A DNA stretch of 64,000 bases from Streptomyces griseus. GTDB taxonomy: Bacteria; Actinomycetota; Actinomycetes; Streptomycetales; Streptomycetaceae. The stretch spans positions 246,499 to 310,498 of the forward strand of contig NZ_MDKB01000002.1 of NCBI RefSeq assembly GCF_001715295.1. The letters run 5' to 3'. A program made the translations under genes and the position numbers. Positions 47,800-56,713 of this stretch are shown here, piece by piece. The notes below the pieces were generated by a model. That model ran no database searches, was not told the origin of the DNA, and saw only the letters and a list, made by a program, of their open reading frames with translations. Position 1 is the stretch's first letter. Each line of letters begins with the position of its first letter.

Positions 47800-50109
47800 T
47801 CAGCGGCTCTCCGGAGGCCGCAGCGCGTGGTGGCAGCCGGCCCGGCGGGCCCGTGGCCGCAGCGGCACCGGGCTCGCCCAGCCCGCGTGGCGGTCCGTGT
47901 AGTGCCGGCTCAGCGGATGCCCCGACTGACCGGCGGGCAGTTCGGCGGTGACGAGGTCGTCCACCGTGACCACGACCCGGCCGGCCGCGCCGAAGCCCGG
48001 CACGGCGGTACGCACGGTGTGCAGCGTTCCGGCCTGTGCGTGGGGGCGGATGCCCAGCAGCCCGTCCGCCCACGGCGCGAGGGCGGTGAGGGGGTGCCGG
48101 AAGCCGACCCTGTTCAGCCGGCCCCATGTCCGCGGGCGTGCGGGCAGCGCCGCCCGGACGCAGTCGGCGACGAAACCGTCCACGTCGGCGGTACCGGCGG
48201 GCAGGAGTGCCGGATCACGGGCGCCGAGGATCGCGAGTACGGGCCGGTCGTAGTCCCGGAACGGGAAGCGGAACGAGGGTTCGTGCTCGCGGCAGACGGC
48301 CACGTACGGGGCGAGGACACGCCGGGCCAGGACGTCGCGCAGGCGCACGAGGACACCGAAGGCACGCGAGCCGGTCGCCGCGGTGCCGTCCCACTCCGTG
48401 AGCAGGGCCCGGACCGGATCACCGGGCTGGAGCGCGGAGACCGCCAGGTCCCGGTAGGGCAGGTACAGAGCGGCCGTGACGTCGTGCTGCAGCGCACGCA
48501 TGCCCGCTGCGTCGTGCCGCCCCGCCGCGCCGAGGACCGTGCGGATGCGGCGCGCACGATGGCCCGGGTCCAGGTCGAGGCCGATCCGGAACTCGTCCTC
48601 GGGCAGGGCTCCGTCGTTCGCCGAGACGAGGACGCCGTCGACGGGTTCGGCGATCCGGGGGCGCTCCTTGCCGGTGAGGTGGCCCTCGGCCGGTCCGCCG
48701 CGCGGGAGGCCGGCCGGGCGGCGGGGCAGCAGCCCCGTCGCCACGTGCGTCATCCGCTTCCGGTCCGTGACGAGCACGTTGAGCGCGACCCCGTGGGCGT
48801 CGTCGAGGACCGCGACGGCCTCGTCGACGTCACCGGCGTGGGCGAGCCGCTGGAACCGCAGGTCGGCGGCGCGGGGATCGTGCCCCGCCCAGCGGACGGC
48901 GACCTTCTCCCCGCACAGCGTGTCCTGCGCGACCGGCATCGTGCCGACGGTCGTGACGTCCACGGTGACCGGTCCGCGGCCGCGGACACGGATCTCCTCC
49001 GTCCGCGTCCGGAGGTCCTGTTCCTCGGCCGGCACGAGGTCGAGCACGTCGGCGGTGAGGTTCGTGACGCCCCAGGCGATCCGTCCGTTGGTGCCCGACA
49101 ACACCACCGGCAGGCCCGGGCTGGCCAGGCCGCGCAGGCGGGTGCCGGGCCACGCGATGTCGACCTCGTACAGCACGTTGGGTACGCCGAGGGCCAGGTG
49201 CAGGTCGTTGGCGAGCAGAGGCCCGTCGTCCCCCGGCGCGATCCAGCAGTTGGAGCCCGGAATGGCACCGTCCAGGGCGAGGAGGTCGTCGGCGCCCTGC
49301 TCGGCGCGGTGGCGTGCCAGGCCGGGGGGCGGGCCCGCGGCGCTGCCACCGGGCAGCAGGAACTCCGCGACGGGTGCGGGCAGCGCGCGGCGCACGACCG
49401 CCTCCGCCCGCTTGGCGTCCTCGTTCCAGGACAGCGCGTGCGACAGCACGAGCGAGGTGAGGACGCTGTCCTCCACCCGCCACGGCTGCGGCCGGTACGA
49501 CAGGAAGCCGCATTCGAACGGGGTGGCGTGCGCGTAGGCGGCGTTGACCCCGTCGGCGAACGCCGTCAGCAGCTCCCGCTCGGGCCGGTCGAGTCGCTCG
49601 GCCGCGGACCGGGCTGCGGTGCCGAGCCCGAGGCGTCGGTACACGGTGTCCACCGGCAGTGCGGTCCTGCCCCACACCTCCGAGAGCCTGCCGCCTCCGG
49701 TCCGGCGCACGAGGTCGAGCTGGAATCCGCGGTCACGGCCCATCGCGTAGCCGAGGGCGCGGATCGCGTCGTGGTAGGTCCGCGCGGTGATCCGGGTGAC
49801 TCCGTCGCCGCGGCACTCGGCCTGCACCGGTGCGGTCAGCGTGGGCACTCGGATGTCACCGGGGCAGCGCGGGGCCGAGTCCCTCAGGGCACGCACCAGC
49901 CGTCGCTCAACTGCGACCCGGCCCCAGTTGCGATGCAGGTGACCGGCGATGCCGGCCGTGCCCGCGACGAGCACGGCCGCCGCCGCCCAGGGCCACGCGA
50001 ACAGCCCGGCGGCGAGCAGTACACAGGCCGCGCCCGCCGCGCCCACCACCCGGGCGGTCGGCAGCAGCCACAGGCGGCGCAGGCGCGGACGGTGCGCCGG
50101 GCAGGTCAC
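47800..50109 (-). CDS. Membrane-anchored penicillin acylase-family Ntn hydrolase
   Basis: A 769-residue protein. Residues ~15-60 hold two hydrophobic helices (VVGAAGAACVLLAAGLF, WAAAAVLVAGTAGIAG), followed by a penicillin amidase-type alpha chain and a beta chain beginning at the autocatalytic serine in AIPGSNCWIAPGDDGPLL, near residue 285. Downstream LSGTNGRIAWGVTNLTAD is the family oxyanion region. Such enzymes cleave an acyl amide; in NRPS pathways (PvdQ in pyoverdine) they remove a fatty acyl prodrug group outside the cytoplasm. The GTG start overlaps the stop of the large NRPS gene (GTGA), so it belongs to the pathway. A longer upstream frame is antisense-free noise inside the NRPS gene. 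Confidence 0.9.
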   Translation of the reverse strand: MTCPAHRPRLRRLWLLPTARVVGAAGAACVLLAAGLFAWPWAAAAVLVAGTAGIAGHLHRNWGRVAVERRLVRALRDSAPRCPGDIRVPTLTAPVQAECRGDGVTRITARTYHDAIRALGYAMGRDRGFQLDLVRRTGGGRLSEVWGRTALPVDTVYRRLGLGTAARSAAERLDRPERELLTAFADGVNAAYAHATPFECGFLSYRPQPWRVEDSVLTSLVLSHALSWNEDAKRAEAVVRRALPAPVAEFLLPGGSAAGPPPGLARHRAEQGADDLLALDGAIPGSNCWIAPGDDGPLLANDLHLALGVPNVLYEVDIAWPGTRLRGLASPGLPVVLSGTNGRIAWGVTNLTADVLDLVPAEEQDLRTRTEEIRVRGRGPVTVDVTTVGTMPVAQDTLCGEKVAVRWAGHDPRAADLRFQRLAHAGDVDEAVAVLDDAHGVALNVLVTDRKRMTHVATGLLPRRPAGLPRGGPAEGHLTGKERPRIAEPVDGVLVSANDGALPEDEFRIGLDLDPGHRARRIRTVLGAAGRHDAAGMRALQHDVTAALYLPYRDLAVSALQPGDPVRALLTEWDGTAATGSRAFGVLVRLRDVLARRVLAPYVAVCREHEPSFRFPFRDYDRPVLAILGARDPALLPAGTADVDGFVADCVRAALPARPRTWGRLNRVGFRHPLTALAPWADGLLGIRPHAQAGTLHTVRTAVPGFGAAGRVVVTVDDLVTAELPAGQSGHPLSRHYTDRHAGWASPVPLRPRARRAGCHHALRPPESR

Positions 50110-53100
50110 GAGGTCTCCAGAAGGGCGGTGGCGGCGTCCCGCACGGCGGTCGTGATCGCGTCGAGCAGTTCGGCGGCCAGCTCCTTCGGCGTGCTCGCGG
50201 GCTTGAAGCGCAGTTCGAGCACCAGGGTGTCGCCGGCGGGCACGAGCCCGAGGACGAAGGCGGACTCGGTGGCCACGACCTGGGCGCCCAGCACGTCGCG
50301 GCCGGGGGCGTACGGAGTGAAGACGAGGCCGTCGTCGGGCGCGACGGTGGCGACCTCCTCCTGTCCGACGAGCACCGCCTCGAACACCGGCCCCTCGTCC
50401 GGGCATCGGTCCCGCAGGTCGGCGAGCACCTCCTCGAACGGCAGTTCCTGGTTGTCGAAGGCGTCGACACAGACCTCCCGGGCCTGCCTCCCGACCGCCA
50501 CCGGATCGGTGTCGTCCAGCCGCATCCGCAGGACGACCGTGTTGGTGACGAGCCCGACGACCTCGTCCATGCCCGGCTCGACGCGATTGGCGAGCATGGT
50601 GGCGATGCGGATGTCGTCCCGGCCGCTCCACTGTCGCAGCGTCGTGGCGTAGGCGCCGAGCACCAGCATGAAGTCGGTCATGCCGTGGGCGCGGGCCGCG
50701 GCGCGCACCGTCCGTACCTCGTCGGCCGGGAGCGTCGTCCGGATCACCGCCGAGCGCAGCCGCTGCACGAAGGAGACCTGGCTGTTCAGCTCGGCGAAGC
50801 GACTGCCGGGGCCGTCGGCGAGCGCCGGGAACGGCGGGGCGAGCCGGTCGCGCCAGAACCGGCGCTGGCGCGCGCCCTCGTCGGTGGTGAGCCAGGCGGT
50901 CCGTTCCCCGGCGAGGGCGCCACTGCCGCGGGGGACCGGCCGGGGCGCGGGCGCGCCGTCGGCGGCGATCTCGCGATAGATCCGGGCGGCTTCGGACAGC
51001 AGTACCGAGAGCGACCGGCCGTCGCACACGATGTGGTGCACGTTCACGAAGACGACGTGCTGGTCCTCGCCGATGCGGTGCGCGACCACGCGCAGGAGCG
51101 GAGCCCGGTCGAGCGGGAGCGCCGTTCGGGCGGCGGCGGCCATGCGCTGCTCGCACCGGCGGGCCGGATGCTCGTCGGCCGTGTGGTCCTCGATGTCGAT
51201 CCGGATCGTGACCTGCGGTTCGACCACCTGGACCGGGCCGTCACCGGTGTTCTCGAAGCGGGTGCGCAGCGCCTCGTGACGGGCCGCCAGTTCGGCGAAG
51301 GTCCGCTCCAGGAGCGCGAGGTCGAGGGGCCCCTCGGCGTGCAGCGCGCCCGCCATGGCGAACAGCCCGATGCCGGGGAGCCGGCCGGCCACGTCCCACA
51401 TCTGGCGCTGGGCGCGGGAGAGCGGGTGGCGGGACGCGGGCCCGGTGGCGGCGGGTGCCGTGGGCGGCGCCGTCGGGGCCGTGCCGCCCCCCAGGGCTCT
51501 CGCCACGCCCGCGATCGTGGGCTCGGCCATGAAGGCGCGCATCGACAGTGCGCCGTGGCGGGCCCGGAGCCGGCTGACCACCTGCATGGCGGTCAGCGAG
51601 TCGCCGCCCGCGTCGAAGAACGGCGTCTCCGCGTCGATGTCCGCGATGCCCAGGACCTCGGCCCAGACCGCGCGGACGTCGGCCTCCGCCGCGGCGCGGA
51701 CGGGCTGCGGTGTGCCCGCCGTTGTGGTGACGGGGGCACCGGCGGGGACGGGGGGCACGAGCGGCGCGAGCGCCCGCGCGGGGGACCCGGCCTCGCCCGC
51801 GCCGGGGGCCAGCAGCCGGGCCAGGTCGGCGATGCCGGGCAGCGGCGTCGCACGGAAGGGCTGCCCGGCGTCCTCGACGATCGCGTCCAGCGCCCTGCGG
51901 TGCACCTCGGCCGCGAGGACCATCGTGCTCTCCGGGAGCGCCGCCGCGTCGTACTCCATCAGCAGCCGCAACTCCTGGGTGCGGACGTCGACGGTGTAGG
52001 CGGAGCTGTACGCGTAGTGCGTGGACTCCAGTTCCTGTGCGTCCAGCAGCTCCAGTCCGCCGTCGCCGATCATCCGGCGGGTGTCGTGGTAGTCGGTGAA
52101 GTTGAAGCTGGAGTCGAACAGCGGCTCCGCGCCGTGCGCGGCCTGGATCGCCGCGTTCGGGTACCAGCGGTGCCGCATCATCTCCCGCTCCTCCTCGTGC
52201 AGGCCCGCCGCGAGCTGTGCCCACGACTGCTCGCCCGGCGCGACCCTCAGGGGCAGCTGGTTGAGGAAGAGACCGAGCAGACGGTCGGCGTCGGGGATCT
52301 CGGGACGGCAGCCGAAGACCATGCTCGTGGTCACCTCGTCGGAGCCGGTCAGCCAGGACACGACCCGCAGGTGCGCGGCGCTCAGCAGGGCCTTCACCGG
52401 CACACCGATCCGGCCGGCGACGGCTCGCAGCTCGTCGAGGCGGCCCGCCAGATCCACGTGGAACTGCCGCATCACGGGCGTGCCCGACCGCTCCGGCGCG
52501 ATCAGCCGGGCCGGGCCCGCGGTACGTCCGGCCCAGAACCTCCGGTTCTCCTCGTCGAGGAGCGCCCGCTGTTCCAGGGCCACGTAGTCGCCGAAGCCGG
52601 TGCGCGGACCCGGCGGTGGTGTCGCCGTGCCCGCGTCGAGCAGTTCGAGGTAGCGGGTGTGCAGGTCCTCGAAGAAGACGTTCACCGACCAGCCGTCGAG
52701 GATGACGTGGTTGTGGGTGAAGATCAGCTGGTAGTCGGTCGCGGACGTGGCGATTCCCACGAGCCGGAACAGACCCGGCCGGGACAGGTCGAAGTCCTCG
52801 GCGCTCTCGCGCGCGACGACCTGCCGGATGCGCTCCTCCTGGCTCCCGGCATCGAGCCCGGTCAGGTCCTCGTACACGAACGGGACCTCGACACCGGTGT
52901 GCACCCGCTGCACCGGTCCCCGCTCGCCCGCCAGGTCGAAGCTGGTGCGCAGCACCGGATGAGCGTCGGTGACGGCCTGCGCGGCCGCCCGGAAGGCCCC
53001 CGGGTCCAGTACGCCGCGCACCCGGTAACTCAGCATGATGTGGTAGAGGCGGGCGTCCGGCGTCATCTCCTGGTGGTAGACCATTCCCGACTGCAGAGCG

Positions 53101-56100
53101 GTCATCGGATAGGCGTCGACGACATCCGGGGGGAAGACGCCACCGGCCGGCAGGCCGGAGAACGGCTCGCGGACGGTCCGTCCCGCCCCCCCGGTACCGG
53201 CGAGCGGCGCGAGGGAGGCGACCGTCGGCGCGGCGTACACGTCCTTCACGGTCAGGTCCAGCCCCCGGCTCTTGGCGAGGCTCACCACGCGGATCGCGCG
53301 CATGGAGTCGCCGCCGGCGTCGAAGAAGTCGGTACCGGTGGTGACGGACGGATCCAGGAGCACATCGCGGAACACGTCGAGCAGCAGCGCCTCGGACGGA
53401 TCGGCCGGAGCGGTGTCACCCGGCGCCGACGGCACGCGCCCGGGCCCCGCCGCGGCCACGGCGGCGACCAGCGCCCGCCGGTCGAGCTTGCCGTTGTTGG
53501 TGAGGGGCAGGCCGCCGGCCACCACGACGGTGCGCGGGACCATGTAGCGCGGCAGCGTCGAGCGCACCGCGGCCAGCAGTTCCGCCGGTTCGGGTGCGGC
53601 TCCCGCCTCGGGAACGACGAGGGCGACCAGGTGCGCGCCGCTGGCGTCCGTGCCGACCGCGACGCCGGCCGCGGCGATTCCTGGGCGGGCGCAGAGTGCC
53701 GCCTCGATCTCGGCGAGTTCCACCCGGAAGCCGTTGACCTGTACCTGCTGGTCGCGGCGGCCGAGGTAGGCCAGGGCGGTCCCGTTGCGCCGGGCGAGGT
53801 CGCCGGAGCGGTACATCCGGGCGCCCGGGACGGTGGTGAACGGGTCGGGCAGGAACCGCAGGGCCGTCTCCCGGGGTCTTCCGAGGTAGCCGTCGCTGAC
53901 CTGCGGACCGCCGACGTAGATCTCGCCGACACACCGGTCGGCGACCGGAACTCCGTCGTCGTCCAGCACGTGCAGCGCGGTACCGGGCAGCGGCGTACCG
54001 ATGTCGGACTCCGCCGTCCGGGTGTCCTCGGGCCGCAGCCTGCGCCACGACGCGTGCACCGTCGTCTCGGTGATCCCGTACATGTTGACCAGTTCGGTGC
54101 GGTGCCCGACCTCCTCGTACCAGCGCTCGACCAGCCGCCGGTCCAGCGCCTCGCCGGCGAACAGGACGTACCGCAGACGCGCGGTGGAGTCGGGCCGCGC
54201 GGCGAGCGCGGGCAGCATGGCGGTCAGCGCGGACGGGGTCTGGCTGAGCACGGTCACCCGCTCGCGTGCGCACAGCGCGGCGAACTCCTCCGGCTCCCAG
54301 GTCGTCAGGCGCGGCACCACGACGAGTCTGCCGCCGTGCACGAGGCAGCCGAACATCTCGTACATCGACACGTCGAACGAACAGGCGTGGAAGAGGGTCC
54401 ACACGTCGTCGGGGCCGAGGCCGTAGCCGTCGGCGGTCGCGTCGAGCAGGCTCAGCACGTTGCGGTGGGTGACCCTCACGCCCTTGGGGCGGCCCGTGGA
54501 ACCGGAGGTGTAGATCACGTAGGCCGCGGCATGGGCGGGTACGGGGGCGAGCCGCGCCCGGGCCGCCGCGTCCACGAGTTCGGCGGGGGTGGCCCGTGCC
54601 CCGGGCACGGTCGCGTCGTCGGTGATGGTGAGGCGGGCGCCGGAGTCGGTGAGGATGTCGGCCACGCGCGCCGTCGGCCAGGACTCGTGCAGCACGAGGC
54701 CGGCACCGCCCGAAGCCATCACGCCGATGATCGCGACGACGAGTTCGAGGCCCCGCGGCAGCGAGACGGCCACCACGTCCCCGGCGCCGATCCCGCGCGC
54801 CCGCAGGGCCTCCGCGGTCGCCTCGACCCGCGCCCACAGGTGCGCGTACGTCAGCTCTCCCTCGGGTGCGCTCACCGCGATCGCGTCCGGCCGGGAACGG
54901 GCCGTCCCGGCGAGGCGGCCGGTCAGCGATTCACCGGCGTGCGGCTGCCGGCCGGGCGCGGCGAGCGCGCCGGGGGCGGCGGCACCGAAGGTTCCGGCGG
55001 CGAGCGCCGTGACCGGTGCGTCCGGGTCGTCGCCGGCGGCGGCCAGCACCGCGAGGACGGTGCCGGCGATGGCCTCGACGTCCGCGTCGGCCACGGCCCG
55101 GCGGTCCGCCTCGACGTACAGGGTGAGGGTCTCGCCCTCGTCGCGGAGCAGGAAGTTCAGCCCGTACTTGGCGCCGACCTGCGCCACCTCGACATGCTCG
55201 ATCGTCAGGCCGGGGAAGTCGGGCTCGGGCAGCGCGGTGCCGAGGTCGGTGACGATGACGTTGAACGCGGACCGGGCGGCGGCGACGTCCTCGGGCACGG
55301 GCGCGTGCCGGACGCCGCCGAGAACGGCCGTCCGGGTCCGCCGCACCAGGTCGGCGAAGGGGGCGCGGCCGACGTCGAGCCGGACCGGGACCGTGTCGAG
55401 CAGCAGGCCCACGACCCGCTCGAGGCCGGTGCGGTCGCGCCGCGAGACGGGCATGCCGACCACCAGGTCCTCGCGCCCGGTGTAGCGGGACAGCGCGACC
55501 GCGACGGCGGTGGAGACCACGGTGAAGACACCGGAGCGGGTCCGTTCGGCGATCCGCCGCGCCGCGGCGGTGGTGGCTCGAGGGACGACCACCCGGTGGG
55601 CGTGGCCGCGCTCGGCGGCGGCCCCGTCGAGCGGCGGAGGCAGCGGAAGGCCGCTCAGCTCCGCGTCGTCGAACGTCTCCCGCCAGTACCGGCGGGCGGC
55701 GGTGAGATCGGCGTGCGCGACCCGCTCGGCCTCCCAGCGGGCGTAGTCGACCACGGCGACGTCCCCGGCCGGGGCCGGCGGCCGCTGCCGCAGGACCCGG
55801 CTGCCGTAGCAGCGGGCGAGATCGTCGAGGAGCGGGCCGAACGACGTGCCGTCGGCGATCACGTGGTGGAGGACGAAGAAGAAGACGTGGTCCTGCGGCG
55901 CGAGCCGGAACAGGCGCATGAGCACGGGAGGGGCCGTGTCCAGGGGCAGGGGCAGATCGGCGAGGCGGGCGCACTCGGCCAGGCAGGCGTCCAGGTCCGC
56001 CGCGCCGGCCACGGTCAGCGGGGGTTCCACCGACGGCAGGACCCGCTGCCGCGGCTCGCCGTCCTGCACCGGGAAGACGGTGCGCAGCGACGGGTGCCGC

Positions 56101-56447
56101 TCGTGCAGGTCGCGCAGCGCCGTGACGAACGCGTCCTGGTCGAGCGGGCCGCGCAGGCGCAGCGCCCCGCACAGGTTGTAGGTGCCGTCCTCGGCGAAGT
56201 ACGCGGTGGCCCACAACGAGCGCTGGGCGGCCGTCAACGGCCCGGTGTCCGCGCCCGGAGCGGGAGGCCAGGTCAGTCCCTCGCGCCGGCCGACGAGACC
56301 GATGAGGTCCTCCCGGTGGACCTTCATCTGCGCCAGCAGCTCGGCGGGCAGCTCCTCGCCCCGGGCGCGGTACCGCAGCCGGTCGTCGGCGAGGCTCAGG
56401 GTCACGCCGAGGTCGTCCAGGCGGCTCAGTACGTCCCGCGCGCTCAC
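50106..56447 (-). CDS. NRPS, docking-C-A-T-C-T-C
   Basis: A 2113-residue synthetase. Residues 1-55 form a TubC-like docking domain (SARDVLSRLDDLGVTLSLAD). Then follow C1 (HHVIADG at 194-200), A (about 505-990; YTSGSTGRPKG, NMYGITETTVH), T1 (DAGGDSMRAI, ~1045), C2 (NHVILDGWS, ~1249), T2 (DAGGDSLTAM, ~1614) and C3 (HHIVCDGRS, ~1802). C2 opens with YPMTALQSGMVYH, as in C domains that follow epimerisation or dual E/C domains. T2 has no A domain in cis. The A pocket reads about D-V-Y-S-L-A-M-V-H-K, nearest to threonine-like codes but uncertain. There is no thioesterase domain; the terminal C domain must act with another protein, probably the discrete A-T protein. The GTG start overlaps the free carrier gene. 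Confidence 0.93.
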   Translation of the reverse strand: MSARDVLSRLDDLGVTLSLADDRLRYRARGEELPAELLAQMKVHREDLIGLVGRREGLTWPPAPGADTGPLTAAQRSLWATAYFAEDGTYNLCGALRLRGPLDQDAFVTALRDLHERHPSLRTVFPVQDGEPRQRVLPSVEPPLTVAGAADLDACLAECARLADLPLPLDTAPPVLMRLFRLAPQDHVFFFVLHHVIADGTSFGPLLDDLARCYGSRVLRQRPPAPAGDVAVVDYARWEAERVAHADLTAARRYWRETFDDAELSGLPLPPPLDGAAAERGHAHRVVVPRATTAAARRIAERTRSGVFTVVSTAVAVALSRYTGREDLVVGMPVSRRDRTGLERVVGLLLDTVPVRLDVGRAPFADLVRRTRTAVLGGVRHAPVPEDVAAARSAFNVIVTDLGTALPEPDFPGLTIEHVEVAQVGAKYGLNFLLRDEGETLTLYVEADRRAVADADVEAIAGTVLAVLAAAGDDPDAPVTALAAGTFGAAAPGALAAPGRQPHAGESLTGRLAGTARSRPDAIAVSAPEGELTYAHLWARVEATAEALRARGIGAGDVVAVSLPRGLELVVAIIGVMASGGAGLVLHESWPTARVADILTDSGARLTITDDATVPGARATPAELVDAAARARLAPVPAHAAAYVIYTSGSTGRPKGVRVTHRNVLSLLDATADGYGLGPDDVWTLFHACSFDVSMYEMFGCLVHGGRLVVVPRLTTWEPEEFAALCARERVTVLSQTPSALTAMLPALAARPDSTARLRYVLFAGEALDRRLVERWYEEVGHRTELVNMYGITETTVHASWRRLRPEDTRTAESDIGTPLPGTALHVLDDDGVPVADRCVGEIYVGGPQVSDGYLGRPRETALRFLPDPFTTVPGARMYRSGDLARRNGTALAYLGRRDQQVQVNGFRVELAEIEAALCARPGIAAAGVAVGTDASGAHLVALVVPEAGAAPEPAELLAAVRSTLPRYMVPRTVVVAGGLPLTNNGKLDRRALVAAVAAAGPGRVPSAPGDTAPADPSEALLLDVFRDVLLDPSVTTGTDFFDAGGDSMRAIRVVSLAKSRGLDLTVKDVYAAPTVASLAPLAGTGGAGRTVREPFSGLPAGGVFPPDVVDAYPMTALQSGMVYHQEMTPDARLYHIMLSYRVRGVLDPGAFRAAAQAVTDAHPVLRTSFDLAGERGPVQRVHTGVEVPFVYEDLTGLDAGSQEERIRQVVARESAEDFDLSRPGLFRLVGIATSATDYQLIFTHNHVILDGWSVNVFFEDLHTRYLELLDAGTATPPPGPRTGFGDYVALEQRALLDEENRRFWAGRTAGPARLIAPERSGTPVMRQFHVDLAGRLDELRAVAGRIGVPVKALLSAAHLRVVSWLTGSDEVTTSMVFGCRPEIPDADRLLGLFLNQLPLRVAPGEQSWAQLAAGLHEEEREMMRHRWYPNAAIQAAHGAEPLFDSSFNFTDYHDTRRMIGDGGLELLDAQELESTHYAYSSAYTVDVRTQELRLLMEYDAAALPESTMVLAAEVHRRALDAIVEDAGQPFRATPLPGIADLARLLAPGAGEAGSPARALAPLVPPVPAGAPVTTTAGTPQPVRAAAEADVRAVWAEVLGIADIDAETPFFDAGGDSLTAMQVVSRLRARHGALSMRAFMAEPTIAGVARALGGGTAPTAPPTAPAATGPASRHPLSRAQRQMWDVAGRLPGIGLFAMAGALHAEGPLDLALLERTFAELAARHEALRTRFENTGDGPVQVVEPQVTIRIDIEDHTADEHPARRCEQRMAAAARTALPLDRAPLLRVVAHRIGEDQHVVFVNVHHIVCDGRSLSVLLSEAARIYREIAADGAPAPRPVPRGSGALAGERTAWLTTDEGARQRRFWRDRLAPPFPALADGPGSRFAELNSQVSFVQRLRSAVIRTTLPADEVRTVRAAARAHGMTDFMLVLGAYATTLRQWSGRDDIRIATMLANRVEPGMDEVVGLVTNTVVLRMRLDDTDPVAVGRQAREVCVDAFDNQELPFEEVLADLRDRCPDEGPVFEAVLVGQEEVATVAPDDGLVFTPYAPGRDVLGAQVVATESAFVLGLVPAGDTLVLELRFKPASTPKELAAELLDAITTAVRDAATALLETS

Positions 56448-56713
56448 AGCTCCCCCTCGAAGACCGGCTCGAGCACGCGGCGGTCGGCACGCAGGCGGTC
56501 CAGCTCGGCGGCGACCTCCTCGACCGTGCCCAGTTCGAAGAAGTCCTCGAGCGCCAGCTCGACACCGGTCACCTCGGTGAGCCGGTAGAGCACCTGTACC
56601 GCCAGCATCGAGTGGCCGCCCAGTTCGAAGAAGTCCTGGTCGACGGCGACCGTCTCCCTCTCGAGCAACTCTCGCCAGACCTCGGCGACCTGATCCTGTG
56701 TCGACACCTTCAT
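56444..56713 (-). CDS. Free-standing peptidyl carrier protein
   Basis: An 89-residue carrier protein with the phosphopantetheine serine in DFFELGGHSMLAVQVLYRL (about residue 35). It lies between an NRPS ending in a C domain and one starting with a docking plus C domain, so it occupies the place of a complete module whose A domain is missing. It must be loaded in trans. Its ATG overlaps the upstream NRPS stop (TGATG) and its stop overlaps the downstream NRPS start (GTGA), so all three are made in coupled translation. Confidence 0.93.
   Translation of the reverse strand: MKVSTQDQVAEVWRELLERETVAVDQDFFELGGHSMLAVQVLYRLTEVTGVELALEDFFELGTVEEVAAELDRLRADRRVLEPVFEGEL

Noticed and set aside
50106..51156. 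Extension of the penicillin acylase frame upstream to give an 1118-residue protein
   Set aside because: The added part lies inside the last C domain of the NRPS in another frame and has no homology. The GTG at 50109, overlapping the NRPS stop, is the natural start.
49830..56588. A 2252-codon open frame on the plus strand opposite the large NRPS gene
   Set aside because: It mirrors the NRPS codons, is dominated by Arg/Gly/Asp/Val and has no recognisable domain. Long antisense frames are expected in high-GC DNA.
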